Assembly (NCBI GenBank): GCA_951217055.1
Contig: OX578279.1
Location: forward strand, 26,748,173 to 26,812,172
Reading direction: 5' to 3'
Source: Gerris lacustris
Lineage: Eukaryota > Arthropoda > Insecta > Hemiptera > Gerridae
DNA length: 64,000 bases
Part shown: piece by piece, positions 33,782 through 48,600 of the stretch
Position numbering within the stretch: the first letter of the stretch is position 1
Layout: each line of letters starts with the position of its first letter
Program-made: the position numbers and the translations under genes
Notes under the pieces: generated by a model
Told to the model about the DNA's origin: nothing
Seen by the model: the letters and a program-made list of their open reading frames with translations, nothing else
Databases searched by the model: none

Positions 33782-34014
33782 CTACTGTTCCGAAGCACTG
33801 AAGTATGAATTCTGCATAAGATATAGTTTATCGATGGGATTGATCTGGCCTAATCCTACTGGACCATGATGATGTCCTAACATACTTTCATGGGACGCGG
33901 GTGCACCTAGCTCTAAGCTAAGTGTATCTGAACCTCCTTCGTCAAGAGTCGTACTTTCATCTAACGATATGTCAGAACTGCAAAAACTATCTCCTGAATG
34001 TGCTGGATAGCCAT
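33782..34014 (-). CDS. LMX1: LMX1 exon 8 (C-terminus)
   Basis: 233 nt after TTTGCAG, ending in TAG at 33782-33784. Ser/Asp-rich region, a HHH near the middle, then the conserved LMX1 C-terminal motif [14 protein letters not shown]. Confidence 0.93.
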
Positions 34015-37000
34015 CTGCAAAACAAAAAATAATTATGATAAATGTGCTGATTTTTTCTCAAAAGCTATTACGAAATTCATACCGAAACTAAGGAATGAAA
34101 AAAAAATATTGAATAACAAATCGTAATATATTACCGTCTGGAGAGTAAGGGTGGTTGGGATTTAGGGGTTGACTGCTTGAAGGATTGTAGCCTCCATCTG
34201 ACGCCTCATGCATATTTAGACTGTTCAAACTAAGGTAATGACCTGGAAAAATAATCAATTCATCACAAAACATGAATACTTAAAACTTTTGAAATCCTTT
34301 TGATTAAAATTATTTATAAAGTATAATACAATTCATGAGTTTTTATATAAAAAAGGTATTTTACCGTGATCCGAAGAGATTGGTTCTTGTTTAATGTTTA
34401 ACTTTTTCTCATCTTTGTCACTTGGGGATTTTTCTGATTCTTGCTTCGCTTTTCTCTGTATCTTTTTCATTTTTGCCCTTTGGTTTTGGAACCAAACTTG
34501 AACAACTCGTACACTTAAACCAGTTTCTTTTGCCAATGCTTCCCTCACCTGTAAAAAAATGAGTTGTCAATGTAAAAAAAAGAACCTTCTAAATTGAATT
34601 TGTTAAGGTAAAAAATGGTGAATGTTTAAGATAAGGAGTTTCTTCTAGATAAGATCATACATTTTAGAGATATCACCAACCTATAACTTTTCTCTTTTCA
34701 CTATTAGTCTCCTATTATAATGATAAATGTATGGTTATAATTATGCAACTATCAACAAAAAGGCTAATACTAATAATCAACAATATTAATTCCAAATATG
34801 CTAACCTTGCGGCAAGGTTTAGGGCTGACTTCGAAAGATGCTTTGAACTGTCTTCTTTGTGCTGAAGTTAAGATGGTGCGTGGTCTCTTAGGTCCTCTTC
34901 TCCCATCTCTAGGCCTGCTGTTTTCGTCTAACAACATTTCGTCTAAAACAATAGACAAAATTATTATTGATCCACAAATACTGATAAATCTTTTAGTATA
35001 GCGTAGTTAAATAACCTTTTAAACCAATGTCGTTAAAAAATTGATGTCACTGGGGAGAGCTATAGTGTTTTAAGATAAGAAATTACTATAAGAAATTTTA
35101 AAAGCTTATAACTTTATGGACAGAGTGGATGGTTAGGAGGGTGGTGTGGATGTTTATATATTTCAACCCTTATATTCTGCCTTCTTCTTCAGCTGTTGCT
35201 TGACATAACTAATACCTAAAGTATGCTTTTCATTTCACCTTCTATAAGACTATTAATCAACTATCAAAGTTATAAGTACTTATAAGATGTTTTGGTACTT
35301 CTTTAGTTCGTTAATCCCCTGTGTGTTTTAGAATATAAATGCCATTGACTAAATAACTATTAATACAATGAGATGTTTAGTCTAGTGTACTTTAGGACAA
35401 AGGAATATCAACTTCTTCTATAAGGGGAGTAACAGTCTAAAGAAGAACATTCCATACACCTTCTTTAGATTATTACTGACCTTTGTTTTTTCTATAAGGG
35501 GAGTAACAATCTAAAGAAGTGCAGATTTTTTAAGGAAATCAACAAACTTAGAAAATAACTGGGATTACTGCTTTGATTTATTAATATAGATTTTCAAACA
35601 CTCCCAGAATACATCTTATTTAGTCTCTATTTGTATGAAACAGATTATTGATTTGTCTTACCCGAAGGGGAAGATGACTGCTGGAGGAGAAACATTTCCT
35701 TTTCGAAGTCCTGCCGACAAAATAGTTGCCCACCTCTTAAAACGAATTGTTCACCTTTCTGTAAAGTTTGACAACAGATTACACAGGCAAAGCAGTGTAG
35801 ATGGTAGACATGAGTTTGGGCTCGCATTACCATTTCATGGGGACGTACTCTATCCCCACATCGCGAGCACTTAACTCCAAACAACCTAGAATCAAAATAA
35901 CAAAAGATCCTTTAAAAGAAAGTTAAAACTTGTTCATTCTAAAAATAATCTTATTCTTGTATCATAGCTCGTATCGAAGTTGGTACTTGTATAAGGTTGT
36001 GATCAGGAAATGTAAATATAAGGGAATAAATACATCTGGGATAGTAAAATACAAACGTAAAGAGAAAAGAGAAGTAATTTTTATAATTACTTCTCTTTTA
36101 AGTTGAAACAAAATTAAATTAAATGTAATTGCGCAAATAGAATGAATGATTGGACAAGTTTGGAAAGAATTTCCACTGGTATATTAAAGCTCCTTTCTTT
36201 TTAGGGTACGTATAGGCAAAACCAAGGACCCTTATATTTTCCTTCGTGTCCGACCACTGAAATTTGGCATATATGTGAATAGTAAACCAACCCACACATT
36301 TTAAAAATATAGTGACTTAAAACAAGTTTTTTTTTTCAAAAAAATAAGGGTAAAAAAACTTAGGGTTTTTTTTTTTTTTTTTTGACCGTGTGGGGTATCA
36401 TATGAAAGGGTACGTCGAGCTGATTACAAAAGTATGCAATTTTTCGGTAATAAGCTTTGATAGGGCGAGTTGGTGTAAAAAGTCCCCCCTCCTCTATCTC
36501 ACTTATGTAAAGTGTAAAAATATCTGAAAAAAGTCCAGAACATTCTTAACATTCTTCGACCACAAAGAAAGATACCACTTTTTTTTTTTTTTTTATTTTT
36601 ATTTTTTGTAAGTATGCTCTTTTCGATGCATTAATATGTTTATAGTCTGTTTCACTGGCAAAAAATACTTTATCAGAAGTTTGTTTATGTGTTTTGAGAA
36701 TATCAGACCCATAGGATAGTTCAGAGTAGGCGTTTTAGCATTTTAAAAGCACCATCAATAGGTACTTCTTTAACAATACTGTATATCCACAGACCCCCGC
36801 TGTGTGCTGACTTATAGCACACACTTGACCTGTTTATTTTCTGTTGATACCATCCAAATCCACTTGATAGTCAAATCATGTAAGGGTTTTTTTGCTAACA
36901 AAGTTCGTTCTATAATATTAAAGAAGAATCACATCATCTTTGATTTATTTATTTTATTGTTTATTTTTTTATATTAAGCTTTAATGTTTTATGCATGTAT

Positions 37001-40000
37001 TAATTATTGATAAATACAGTAAAACTATTAAAGAGTTCTGGTACAATCGTATGAAAAATTAATGTTTTAATATTAAACGGGAATGGCTATTATAAGTGTG
37101 TTAAATGAGAATTTTTCAAAATTTGAGCGAAATGTCTACATATATGTGTCTTTTTAGAAAATACCATAAAGGCAAGTGACGTTATCCATGTATATTTTTT
37201 ACCTGTCATAATCAGTCTTGCAATAAAGTTTTCCATTTCTTGAATAACATGAATGAGTGAGGATGGCTGAACACACGGAGCAGGACAAGCATTGTTCATG
37301 CCAGCTTCCATCGCAAACTCTCATCAAGTACCTAAAGAAACACAAGAAATAGAATGAAAATTCTGTATTTAATGTAAAAAATGTGAATTTTAAATGGAAT
37401 ATATGATAAATATGTTTGTTGAATCATTATTAGTTATTACTAGGATAAATAATTCTGAACGTTTATTACCTATCTTGTATTTTCTGACCGCATCCTTCGC
37501 ATATTTCGTAGGTTTTACAACCACTACCATTTAGATCTGAAACAAAATTAAAAAAATGTTTAGAATCAGTTATTTTATGTTTTTTCAATTTCTAGAACTT
37601 CCTTATTGTGAAATAAGGAATATTTTGTTTTTAAAAATCCTAAAATATCTTTCAAAATTATTGTTTTTCTGTAGAGCTAATTCTTAATTTTTTATTTTAA
37701 GCTTTTTCGTCCTGCTCTTCTATCCATAAAGACTATGTTAGTTTTTTAATTTATGTCACTGCATGTTTTATACTAGTTAATACCACGCTCTAATTATATT
37801 TTGATTGCTGGTTTATTTCCTTATTTTTAAATGTATTATTAAAACTTTTTCGTGAAAAGGATTCAATAATATTGATTTGCATTGTAAACGAAGTTACCAT
37901 TACGCACCAAATGGTATAAGTTTTTTTTTATTTTTTTATTCATGTATTAACCGAGACACGGAATTTCATACTTGATGTACAGGGTCTCCTAGAAACTTTG
38001 TGTCAAACGTGATTTTGTAGGAACATGGGACCAGCTTTATTTTCGAGAAATACGCAAAAACATCAAACATAAATTTTAGCGAATTTTCAAAGAAAATTAC
38101 GCTATTGCAATGGCTTCAAAATTTTTGTAATGCGAATTTTAGAAAAAATTTTCCATGGAAATCCGTTTTAGACCATTCTGAATCGATTCCTAAAATTTAA
38201 CACTTTTTTTTATATATGTATGTATATATGTATGCATATATGTGTCACTCCAGATGATTTCTCCCCTTCGGATGCACTTAAAAAGTTAAAACAAATTTTA
38301 AAATGTCATTAATATCAAAAGAAAGGATGAGTTCGTTGGCCAGAATTTTTGGAGTTCATTTAGGGGTCAAATTTTTACAATTTAGGGTCAAAAATAGAAT
38401 AAAAACTTGTGTTTCCATTTTACCCCCCTTTTATATGAAAATATGATAAAAGTGTACATAACAATAATTACTGTACTCTTAAAGAGCTTTCAAACGACAT
38501 GCATCTTGAAGGGTAAATACTATTTTGACTTTTGTACCCCGTACCCCTGTGTATCAATTTTTTTTTTCACCCATGCAAATTCTAAACCAAAATTTCCCTA
38601 TATTTTCATAAGCCAATAATACGCAGATTTTTTTGAAAATTCGCTCATTAAGTCGTGGTGCATGACTGGACTTTTTTTATGTTCATCCTTAAAATTCTCA
38701 AACAAAATAGCTTTTACCATAAAACACTTGCCAGCAAACCATGCAGGGTATCAAATTCTGTCGAATGATAAATCCCAGTTCTTTACAACAAAACATGATT
38801 TTCAAACAAAATGTAGAAAGCTGGAATTAAACTCATATGACGCAGAACTCTCTTCGAGTTTTAAAGATTTTTAAGAATGAGAACGGACCTAATGGTAATT
38901 TTTTGTTTAGCTTCATATTTCCTGTAATTTCACCCCTGATGTAATTCCCAAGTTTGGCAAAATGGGGTTCAGGGACCCTGTATACAGAGAGAAAGTGTTG
39001 TTACATCGCAAAACTTGATGGATTAATACGTTGCCATGTGCCACACTAATCAGTCTATTTCTAAACCAATGAAACCATATTAAGCAGGGGTGTACTGAAG
39101 CCGGAACGCGCCGGTACTGCTTTAGGGGATGAAAAATTACTTTTTTGTGGAAATTCTAGTGGTTTATTTATTTTTTTCGCTTTACTTATTTCAATGTAAT
39201 TTCGTTGCTTGGTTTTAATTTCTTGGTTTTTATTCTTAATTTCGTTTTAAACGATTCAATTCATTCGTGAACATACTTTTACTATTCGTAATAAAAACTT
39301 AGTTTTACATACTTGCAATTCTTAGTAGCTTGTTTGCAAAATAAAAACAAATGGTAAAATAAATCATGTACGTGTAACTATTGTATTGGTGCTTTGAACT
39401 TGTAGTTCTGCACGTAAAGTAACTAAATAAAAAAAATAAAATAAAACATAGATTTATCAATTTATCGCTTTGGAATTTGTAGTTTGTAGTGGTACTACTG
39501 TACTAAAACTATATTGCTATGCTCGTATAAATGTAGAGGGATTAACTTTTGCTTAATTCATGTACAGTATTATAAAAACAACTCTTCGTTGTTACAAAAA
39601 CAAACTTTCGTTGTATAGCTCATTCATAATCTCTCAACTAACTTTGTTAATTACATTATTACCATTAACAATGTTGTGAGCCGATCTAAATACAACAAAA
39701 CAAAGATACAAATAGAATGAGTACAGTAACTAATTATATAAATACTTTGTTTCTAAATTCTTATTGTGAATAGCTAATAGAATAATAACAAAATAAAATA
39801 AGCTGGATAACCCCGTCCTGTAATGACCTAACCTCTTGAACGGGACTAAAACCACAAAAAATAATAATAATAAAATACAAAATAAGCTTTAATTATTATC
39901 TGCAAATTGTACTTTTGTCAAGATAATTTTTCCACCAGTTTTGCAAAATTCAAGTATCAAAAAGTTATAGTAATATATTATGGAGTTAATAAACGTTTTT

Positions 40001-43000
40001 AGAGGTTATATTTTCCAACATTTTCTGGCTCCCTGCTTGCCTGGGCGGTATTCCCCTCAGAACTGGATTATTAACAAGTGCACCTCTGATATTAAGTATT
40101 TTTGGCCATGAAACCATATTGTACTAAAATGGATAATAATGACAAATAAAATAAATACGTTATAAGATTTTTTTATTCAATAGAACAAAAGCAAAATAAA
40201 CGTTAAGAAATGCCTGGTTTAAGAGTAGAAATGGCTCGTTACGTCTCTACATGAGACTATTAAAGGCTAAACATAGAGAATTGATTGAAGGGTTCTGATA
40301 AAGAAAAGGAGATAGTTAATTGTTTGATAATACTATCGTTACATTGATATTGATACGGGCTCCCCTGGAGATAAGGCTGGCGTTTGACTCTTCACTTCTC
40401 TAATGGGATTATATACAGTTTTAAACGATTCAATTCATTCGTGAACATACTTTTACTATTCGTAATAAAAACTTAGTTTTACATACTTGCAATTCTTAGT
40501 AGTTTGTTTGCAAAATAAAAACAAATGGTAAAATTAAAATAACTTGCATAATTTTACATTTATAGTTTTACATGCTGGTCATAATCAAGTATAAAAAAAC
40601 GTTATTCCTTAATTTTTTCTTATTTAATTTAATTTTTTATTTAGGAAGAGTCATAGCCGGGAACACCCTATGTATTCTGTTAGTTGCGACAGATCAGGCT
40701 GCCGGAATATACACAAGATCAGGCGACTTTAGACAGATTGTTCGGTCTAAAATGACATGCCTGCCGGCTTAAGAATATACATCTTAATTCATTGACTTTT
40801 TTTTTATTCCTTACAAATAAAGAAACACTCTTTATTCTAATGTTATGCCTACTAAAAAAAAGGATAATAATTCCTCATTCTAATAAATTATTTTATCATA
40901 CCTTAAACCTTTAAGGGAACACTTTTTAAATGTCACTTATCCTTCCCACTCTTCTTATTCGTATACTCCTTTATAAAATAAGTGTATATAATTTTCACTT
41001 CAAAGTAAAAACCTTACTGAAACATCATTACATTCATGCTTTGCGGGCTTGCATAATCATAATAAGTAATATATTTTTTAAAAATTTTTCCCCCTATTTA
41101 AAGAGTAGGATGTTGATAGATTATCCAATTTGATATGTATATATGATAATAATTCCACATATATTATATCATATTAAATTATATAAATCGATATTATATT
41201 ACTTAATCTTCTTTTTAAGTATAAGTTAGATTCCATAGTAAAACTATTTTCATGTCCAGAATAACAAAAAAAACACAACGAGCAAATGTTAATAAAAGTA
41301 AATAAATTTTGAAGTTTATTGTAAATTAATAAATAAATGGATTTTTATCAGGTGTGTTTCATAATTTCGGTCGGAACATAATAAGCATTTCACACTTTAT
41401 ATGAGTTAGGTAATTACAATAACTATTGACTAAAGGAAATTACAAACACGCAGATTAAGGAAATTATATTAGCAGTGAAGTGAACCCAAGGAATGAGAAG
41501 ATTACATAAACAGATAATATTATGAATAATTAATACATTTCTAAAGTTTGAAGTTATGCGAAATTTCATTCAGTAAGGTCTATAAGGGGCTAAGGCTGTC
41601 TAATTATTGAGGTGAGGATTGTAAGGGGAGTCCATTTATGCGGTCATCTCGTGCGGTCAGGGCTGGACCACTAATTACCCTACAATAGAGGTTTGCCCAG
41701 CATGAAGGGCTAAAGTTCATTACATTAACCAATACTCAGAACAAGCCGGCCACTGAGAGGGCACTATTTACATACTGTGTACCTACACATTCAGCTCAAT
41801 GAACCATAATTCATAAACGGACTACTAGGGAGGGAGGGGGAGCCCTTCTAAATAGCCCTTCAGATACATAATCTACCTCATTAACAAAACCACCCTAACT
41901 GCCCTATGCTTGATAACAACCTCTTCAATACTACCACCAATTGATTAGTTTTTCAACTCTCAATCAAATCAAGAATTAATTTTTAATCTCAGTCTACTTT
42001 TAATTATATTATAAGCTTAACTTAGCTTTATTTGAATAATGTATTGCTCTACAATATACAATAATTTTAAAATTAAATTAATTAATTAAATTTTCATTAA
42101 TAGTTGATAAAAGTTGTTTTCCATTCAGATTAACTTAAGATTTAATTTTTAAACTCACAATAATTAGATTTCTAAATATTAATAAATATAGTGTGTATTA
42201 TTAAAAATAATTATATATACGTTTATAAATTTAAGATTTAAAAATTACATTTAAAAAACAATTTAAAAAAAGAAAATGATTTTTTCTCCCAAATAGTTCG
42301 ATTGAAAGTTGTGAATACGAAAGACGTGCGACTATGTTATTTGCTGAGTATAATAATTTTAGATGATGTAATTGCCTCTTGTTGGCAATTTAAATGTTTT
42401 AATTTGCCGTTGATGATGGCCATTTCTGGCCAAAAGTTTAAATTTATTATTTGTTATTTTAATTTTGAAAAGAGATGTATATGTAAATTATTGAAGATAT
42501 TTCAATATTTTTGAAAATGATTGGAAATTAGGGATGAAATGTTTCCAAATTTAGTTGATTAATTCAATAAACCCCTGATGAGGTAATAATTTGTATAGTA
42601 TACTGATAATTAAAGAGGACAAATAAATAAATATATTGATATTTCTTTCCGGGAGGAAACTTCGGTTATATTAGAGCTATTGGTTTGAATTAACTTGGTT
42701 CAATGAATGAGGTATAGAGTTTTAGGTTTCTGTACAAGGTACAAAAATACCTTATATAACGGCTCTGTCTGTCTGTCTGTCCGTTGCTTGTTTCAATTCA
42801 TAAACTACTATAGCTAGGAACATGAAATTTGGCACACAGGTGCATCTCGGCATTTAAGACAACTGGACACATTTTGGATTTTTCACGCGTAATATTTTCA
42901 AGATGGCAGCCAATATGGCGGGTGACTAAAAAAAGTTCTTAGTGACTATGACATGTTATACATCAATTTAAAGGTCTTGCAATGTAGAAAAAGAATATGC

Positions 43001-45647
43001 AATTATTAAAATTTTACACTTAAAAGTTTCAAGATGGCGGCCAATATGGGGGGTGAATAAAAACAAGTTTTTAGTCACCATGACATGTTATATATCAATT
43101 TAAAGGTCTTGAAATGAAAAATAAGAATATTCAACTATTAAAATGTTACACGTTATATTTTTAAGATGGCCGACAATATGGCGGGCGACTAAACATTGTT
43201 TTAGTTATCTTAACGTGTAATACATCAATTTAAAGGTCTTGAAGAGTAGAAAAAGAATATTACTATTAAAATTAGTGTAATTATATTACACTTAATAATT
43301 TTAACTTTAATGTACAGAAACCGGCGATTATCGCCCCCACGTACTTACGTGAAGCGCGCCTTACTTGTTTTATTTCTATTGATATCTTCATTTTAATATC
43401 ATGTTCTATCCCTACCTTTAACGTATAGAAATAGTAATTTTTTTTTATAACAATCTCATGCTAAGAATCTTCCACTTTTTAATATAGATATAAATCTCCC
43501 CCTTTACTTTAGCGCATTTTTCCGGGTAAAAGAGCGTTCAACGATGCACTTAATTTTTAACCCTCCTCTCGAGTAAGTTACCTGTGAAAATATCGTTATT
43601 CATACGTGAATGCGGGAAAAAGCTAGGGTAAAAATCGTACAACAATAACCATACCATTGAAAAGGAAGAGAATATTTCCTTGGGAAGAGGGAGGTAAGGA
43701 TGACAAGTAGGAGTACCGACGACGGTATGAAAGAGGTTGGGGGTGAAAAAAGATACTCAACCAAGAGGAAATTTTCTTTTAAGTATATTTTTCTCCTTTT
43801 TTCATCTCTTCTTTTCTCAAATAAGAAGAGAAATATATGTATTAAAAGAAGTAAGAGATAGGGGGTTCTTGCTATAAGAGTGCTCTTCAGCAGGAGGATC
43901 TTGGTGGAATAATCATAACTCGTTTTCAAAGAACCTCCTCTCCCGGACCATTCCACAATGCCGTCTTTTCTCCCTTCTATTGCTTCTTCACTTGCCTTTT
44001 AAGAGGGAAACTAGAAAGGGGGCTACGAAATTAAATTTTTTTCCACCTCCCCCCCTTCCTCCCTTTTTCACAATCTTTTTCAATGAGAAAAAAGTATCTT
44101 TTGACTGTCTCAAAATATAAAAAAAAAGTTTTTTTAAAAAAGAAACAATTTGAGTTTTTCTTAATTTTTTTTTGAAGTGTACTACAATGAAGGAAAGTTA
44201 ATGTTTATTTTTAAGTCATAATGTTAAAAAATTAAATAAAACAACTCTTGAACAGTAGAGCTATTGAGGTATAATACTAACATTTCAATATTAATACCGT
44301 CACATATTTTTACTTTCAATAATATCTTCCGTTGATAAAAAGATTAAACAAAACATTTGATTGCCTCGTTCTTTTAATTTCATATCTTAGATTATGTATA
44401 TTATATATTTTTATTTAATTATACGTGTTAAAACCACTTTTACATATTAGCCACATACGTGCATATTTTATAAAAACTTATTTTAAGTTTAATAGCAACG
44501 CTTTGAATTTATGATTTTTCTAAAATCTTTCATCGTTTTTATTTAGATAGGGATCTTTCGGTTGTAATCAGTGCCCGAAAGAGTGTGTTGCTATTTATCG
44601 AAGAAATAAAAAAAAACTCTATCAGACCATAATAATATATTTTTATTAAAATAAAAATTAATTCAAATTATAAAGTAGTAAATATTTTATGTATACTACA
44701 TGCTCATAAATAAAATTGTTTAACGTCTGGTAAACAATTATTCTCGTTTCTTTTCATGAAGAATTATTATTCGTCCTAGCATAGACCAATCTGGTTAACA
44801 TGGTGGCATAAACTGTCTCTCCACGTGAATTCTGAATTTAATCATTTACGTGGAAAGACAATTTATGTTATTTTCTGACATGACATTCTCATATTTAATA
44901 CAATAGTTCATATTCCTAAGAGAAGATGCATGATTTACACATATGTAGACTAGGCATCGCGTGGCTCTATCATTGAAGCGAGCGTATTGCAATGAAATAC
45001 TGAATATTGAAATTTATTAATCATGATGAATGTCATAGTTGAAGATAAGTGGAAGAGGGTAGTGTGGGGAAGAGTGGGGGTACTCGGTACAAAGCTTTAC
45101 TTCCTAAACAAACCTATACACTATACGACTATAACAATCTTCACCACCCGCGGTAGCTTTTAAACAATTATTATAAATGTATCTCGACACTACGCAAAGA
45201 ATTTTGTTTGTATCAAGTTGAAATTTTGCATACCTGTTTTAATTGTGCATTAGATGGTGTATATGAAGTTTTATTAAAATCGTTACGTTAGAACGTAAGA
45301 TATCGGTAAAAAGGTTGTTTTCTCTATTATAAACGTTTAGGTCCGCTTTAATAGTTTTAGCGATTTTTATTAAGTCATAGCGGTGTCGCTGTTGGTTTTA
45401 GTAAAATATGTTATTTGAAAAAAATGTTCGTCTCATCGAATAGATGATGATAGAATCTTTTCCCGTCCTGAAATTCCTATTTAATTTTTGTACCTCTCGT
45501 TTACGCGAGCGTTGCGCGCGAACTCTTGGACGGATCACGCTGTCCAACGAACTTAGCCTGAGTATTAGTAAGAGGGTCATGTATACCAAATTTCAACTAA
45601 ATCGGTCAACTTTTACTCAAGTTATCGTCACACGCGTGAACGTTACT

Positions 45648-45679
<32 letters not shown>

Positions 45680-48600
45680 CGGAGCATATTTCGTTGAATG
45701 TAGGAAGCTCGCTACGCTCGCTTCAATTAACACTCGAGAAAATGTGCAAAGTAGCTAATCTCTCTGTTCTGTTATGATCTAATGTAGTATCAAAAATTGA
45801 ATAAAGCAAACAATGTGATGTAAACTTTTCACGATATGTTTGAATTTTAGAACTGGGCTCGTCTAAAACAAATTATACATAATTCGAAAGCCGATCCAAG
45901 CTTTTACTATAAAGGTTGTATACAGTGTATGAACTTCACTTTTCAGAAGAGCTTAGAAGGGTTTGCCACTTTATTGATTCAAGTTATCTAAACAAAATTG
46001 GTTCGCTTTTGAGTTGGGAGTTAAAAAAACTCTTTTCTGACGTTTTATGACACAATCTCAAGAATTACATGATATTTAGTCGTTCAATCTTTGAAGACGA
46101 CTCATATATCGTGTTTTATTAATAATCTTTACGCACATTTTTTACTTTCTCATATAAAGAGAAAGTATTGTGATGGCGCGAAAATTCGATTTTGAGATTT
46201 TGATGGATTTACACGTTTGAGGTCCCCTGAGTCCAAAAAAGTTGTTTTTAAAAAATGTCTGTCTGTCGTCTGTCGTCTGTGCCTGGAGCCTAAACTACTG
46301 GGCAGATTTTGACGAAATTTGGCATACATGTTCAGAAAAATCATACCCCGAGGCGAAATGAATTTTAGCTCTAAATTTGGGGGCGCTACCCCCAAAAAAC
46401 TCTGAAAAAATTATTTCTCGAAAACGGTTCCGACGATTTTGATTAAAAAATTCTAAAATATAGTCCATTTAAATACGAATCCAACGATATAAGCCGTTTT
46501 CCCGGGAAAAATCTAGTTCCTAAGAAAAAAGCGTAAAACGCGGACCGAGAGAGCCCGGGTTCGATTCCCGCTCGGGAGAAGTTATTTTTATGATAAATTT
46601 TAATGAAATGCTCAAAAATAATTAAATTTTGTCGGACTTTTGTGTGAGTTGTCTCGGACCGATTTTTTTTTTGTCTAGAATCAACTCTGTGATAATGAAA
46701 TTGAGTTATCTCCATAAGCTCTTTGCATTTTCTTTAGTGAAGTTATTGTAATAAATGTACTTTCAACATAGCAAACTTCGCTGTTGTTTATCAAAGTATG
46801 TTATTAAGTTAACATCTTGAATCCTATCAATAATCAATTGGATTGATTATGTGAGGTATGCGGTGCGTATATAATTGTATAAATTCATTGGCTTAGAATC
46901 TGAGTGGGTTCTGCGGGGAGCACCCCTTCCTTCTACCCCCTCCCCCTCAGTCCATTATTGTTTAAATACCATTTGCTTTTATACAATACCGCAGTTTCAG
47001 AGATGTAAAATAATCAATCATATTTAATTCGGAATAATATTTTCTACACGGACTTGTTCTCAAAATGAATTGCAGTCTACCTCGATGCATTCCTATTACT
47101 AAAATATGCAATAAATGAAAATAATTAGGAATGCATTCATGGATTTTAAGTTTTTTGTTTCTTTTTATTTAAATCATTTAAACAAAGAATTTATTTTTGA
47201 TTATAGAGAGAGGCCAAGCATTTATTATTCGAACTATTTATTTCTTTCTAAGTTTAACTCAATTAGTGTGCTTGTGTATAAAGTTAGTATCAGTAAACTT
47301 AGAATACTGGTATTGGGAATAATTATAATTCCCAGAATTTTCATACTATCCAATAACAATCATTGTCTATTCTAATAACAAACTAATTAGACATTGCTGA
47401 ACTCCCAAAATTAAGAAAGTTGATTAGCTCTGTCAAAGTACATGAACCATAAGAGATAAATTTGATGATTGTTTATTGTTTAAGTACCTGAAACGTAGTT
47501 AGTTAATATCTACTAAAAATAACACGCCAAAATGCCTAAATAATAATAATTTTTCTCACACAAAGAATTTGTTTAAAAGATTTTTCTGATTTTCTCGAGC
47601 TGTTGGGTGAATTGTGTAAGCGTTATGATACTCTCTTTTACAGTTCCGCAGATAAATTTAACGTTATATAATGTAAACGATAACATTTATAGTTAAAGAA
47701 ACGAATATGGTTTACAAGAATAGAGAAGTAAATCTGTACCAGAATAATAAACAGGACTACGAATATATTCTCCAGATATGAAGCCAATTAATAAAAAAAT
47801 ATAATAAAACACAACAATGCGGCTATTTTAAAAGGGTATACTTTACATGTAAAGCTCAAGTGTAATGCATACTTGTATAATATATGAACCCACCTATGGA
47901 CAACCTGCTTGTCTGACTGACTATTAATTTCAACGAAACTTTATTAAAACGTACCTTTGTACCTTAGGATGGTATATTTTCTCGTTTTTCACATATTTAT
48001 CTTTAAATTCTTTGTTTATATAAATTGATACGATGAAATAATAAAATTACACTAAAATGCACGGAAACCTTTAAACTTAAAAAAAAACTTTTGTGACGCT
48101 CACCCTCACTATAGAACAAGTCCTTTTGGAGTAAGCCAAAATACTTGATTATTTATTTATTATATTATTATTACGTATTAAGAATTTTTATTTTTCCATT
48201 TTAAAAATTTCTCTAATCTTCCATTTGATTCATCAATGTCGAAATTGCCTTCCACATTTGAGAACAATGATTTCGTTAGTTTAATTCGGTTAGTAGATAC
48301 TTATTTATGAATAACCATAACCTGCGTGCCTGACTTCATTAGAACTGAGGTACGTTCACTTTATTAATGCGTACCATTATCCCTTAGAAAGGTTTATTAC
48401 CTTTCTCATGTATTATTTATTTCTTTTTTTTATGAATTTGAACTACACGTTAATAATAACTGTAAATATTATCTTGAGTTTGTATTTTATATCTTAAACA
48501 TTATAATTCCTAATTACCACGTTAATAATAGTCTGCCAATTAGTGTGGCACATAGGCATCCTCCCGTTCAATTTGTGTCAATTCAATTTTAATTCAATTT

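Noticed and set aside
35635..35874. 79-codon plus-strand open frame
   Set aside because: Antisense shadow of the LMX1 LIM2 exon.
43600..43956. 118-codon minus-strand frame with hydrophobic Leu runs
   Set aside because: Low-complexity purine/pyrimidine-skewed DNA; no splice sites, domain or homologous copy.
45646..45680. (GACA)n tract as a CRISPR-like or regulatory array
   Set aside because: A simple microsatellite internal to repeat family D; no spacers.
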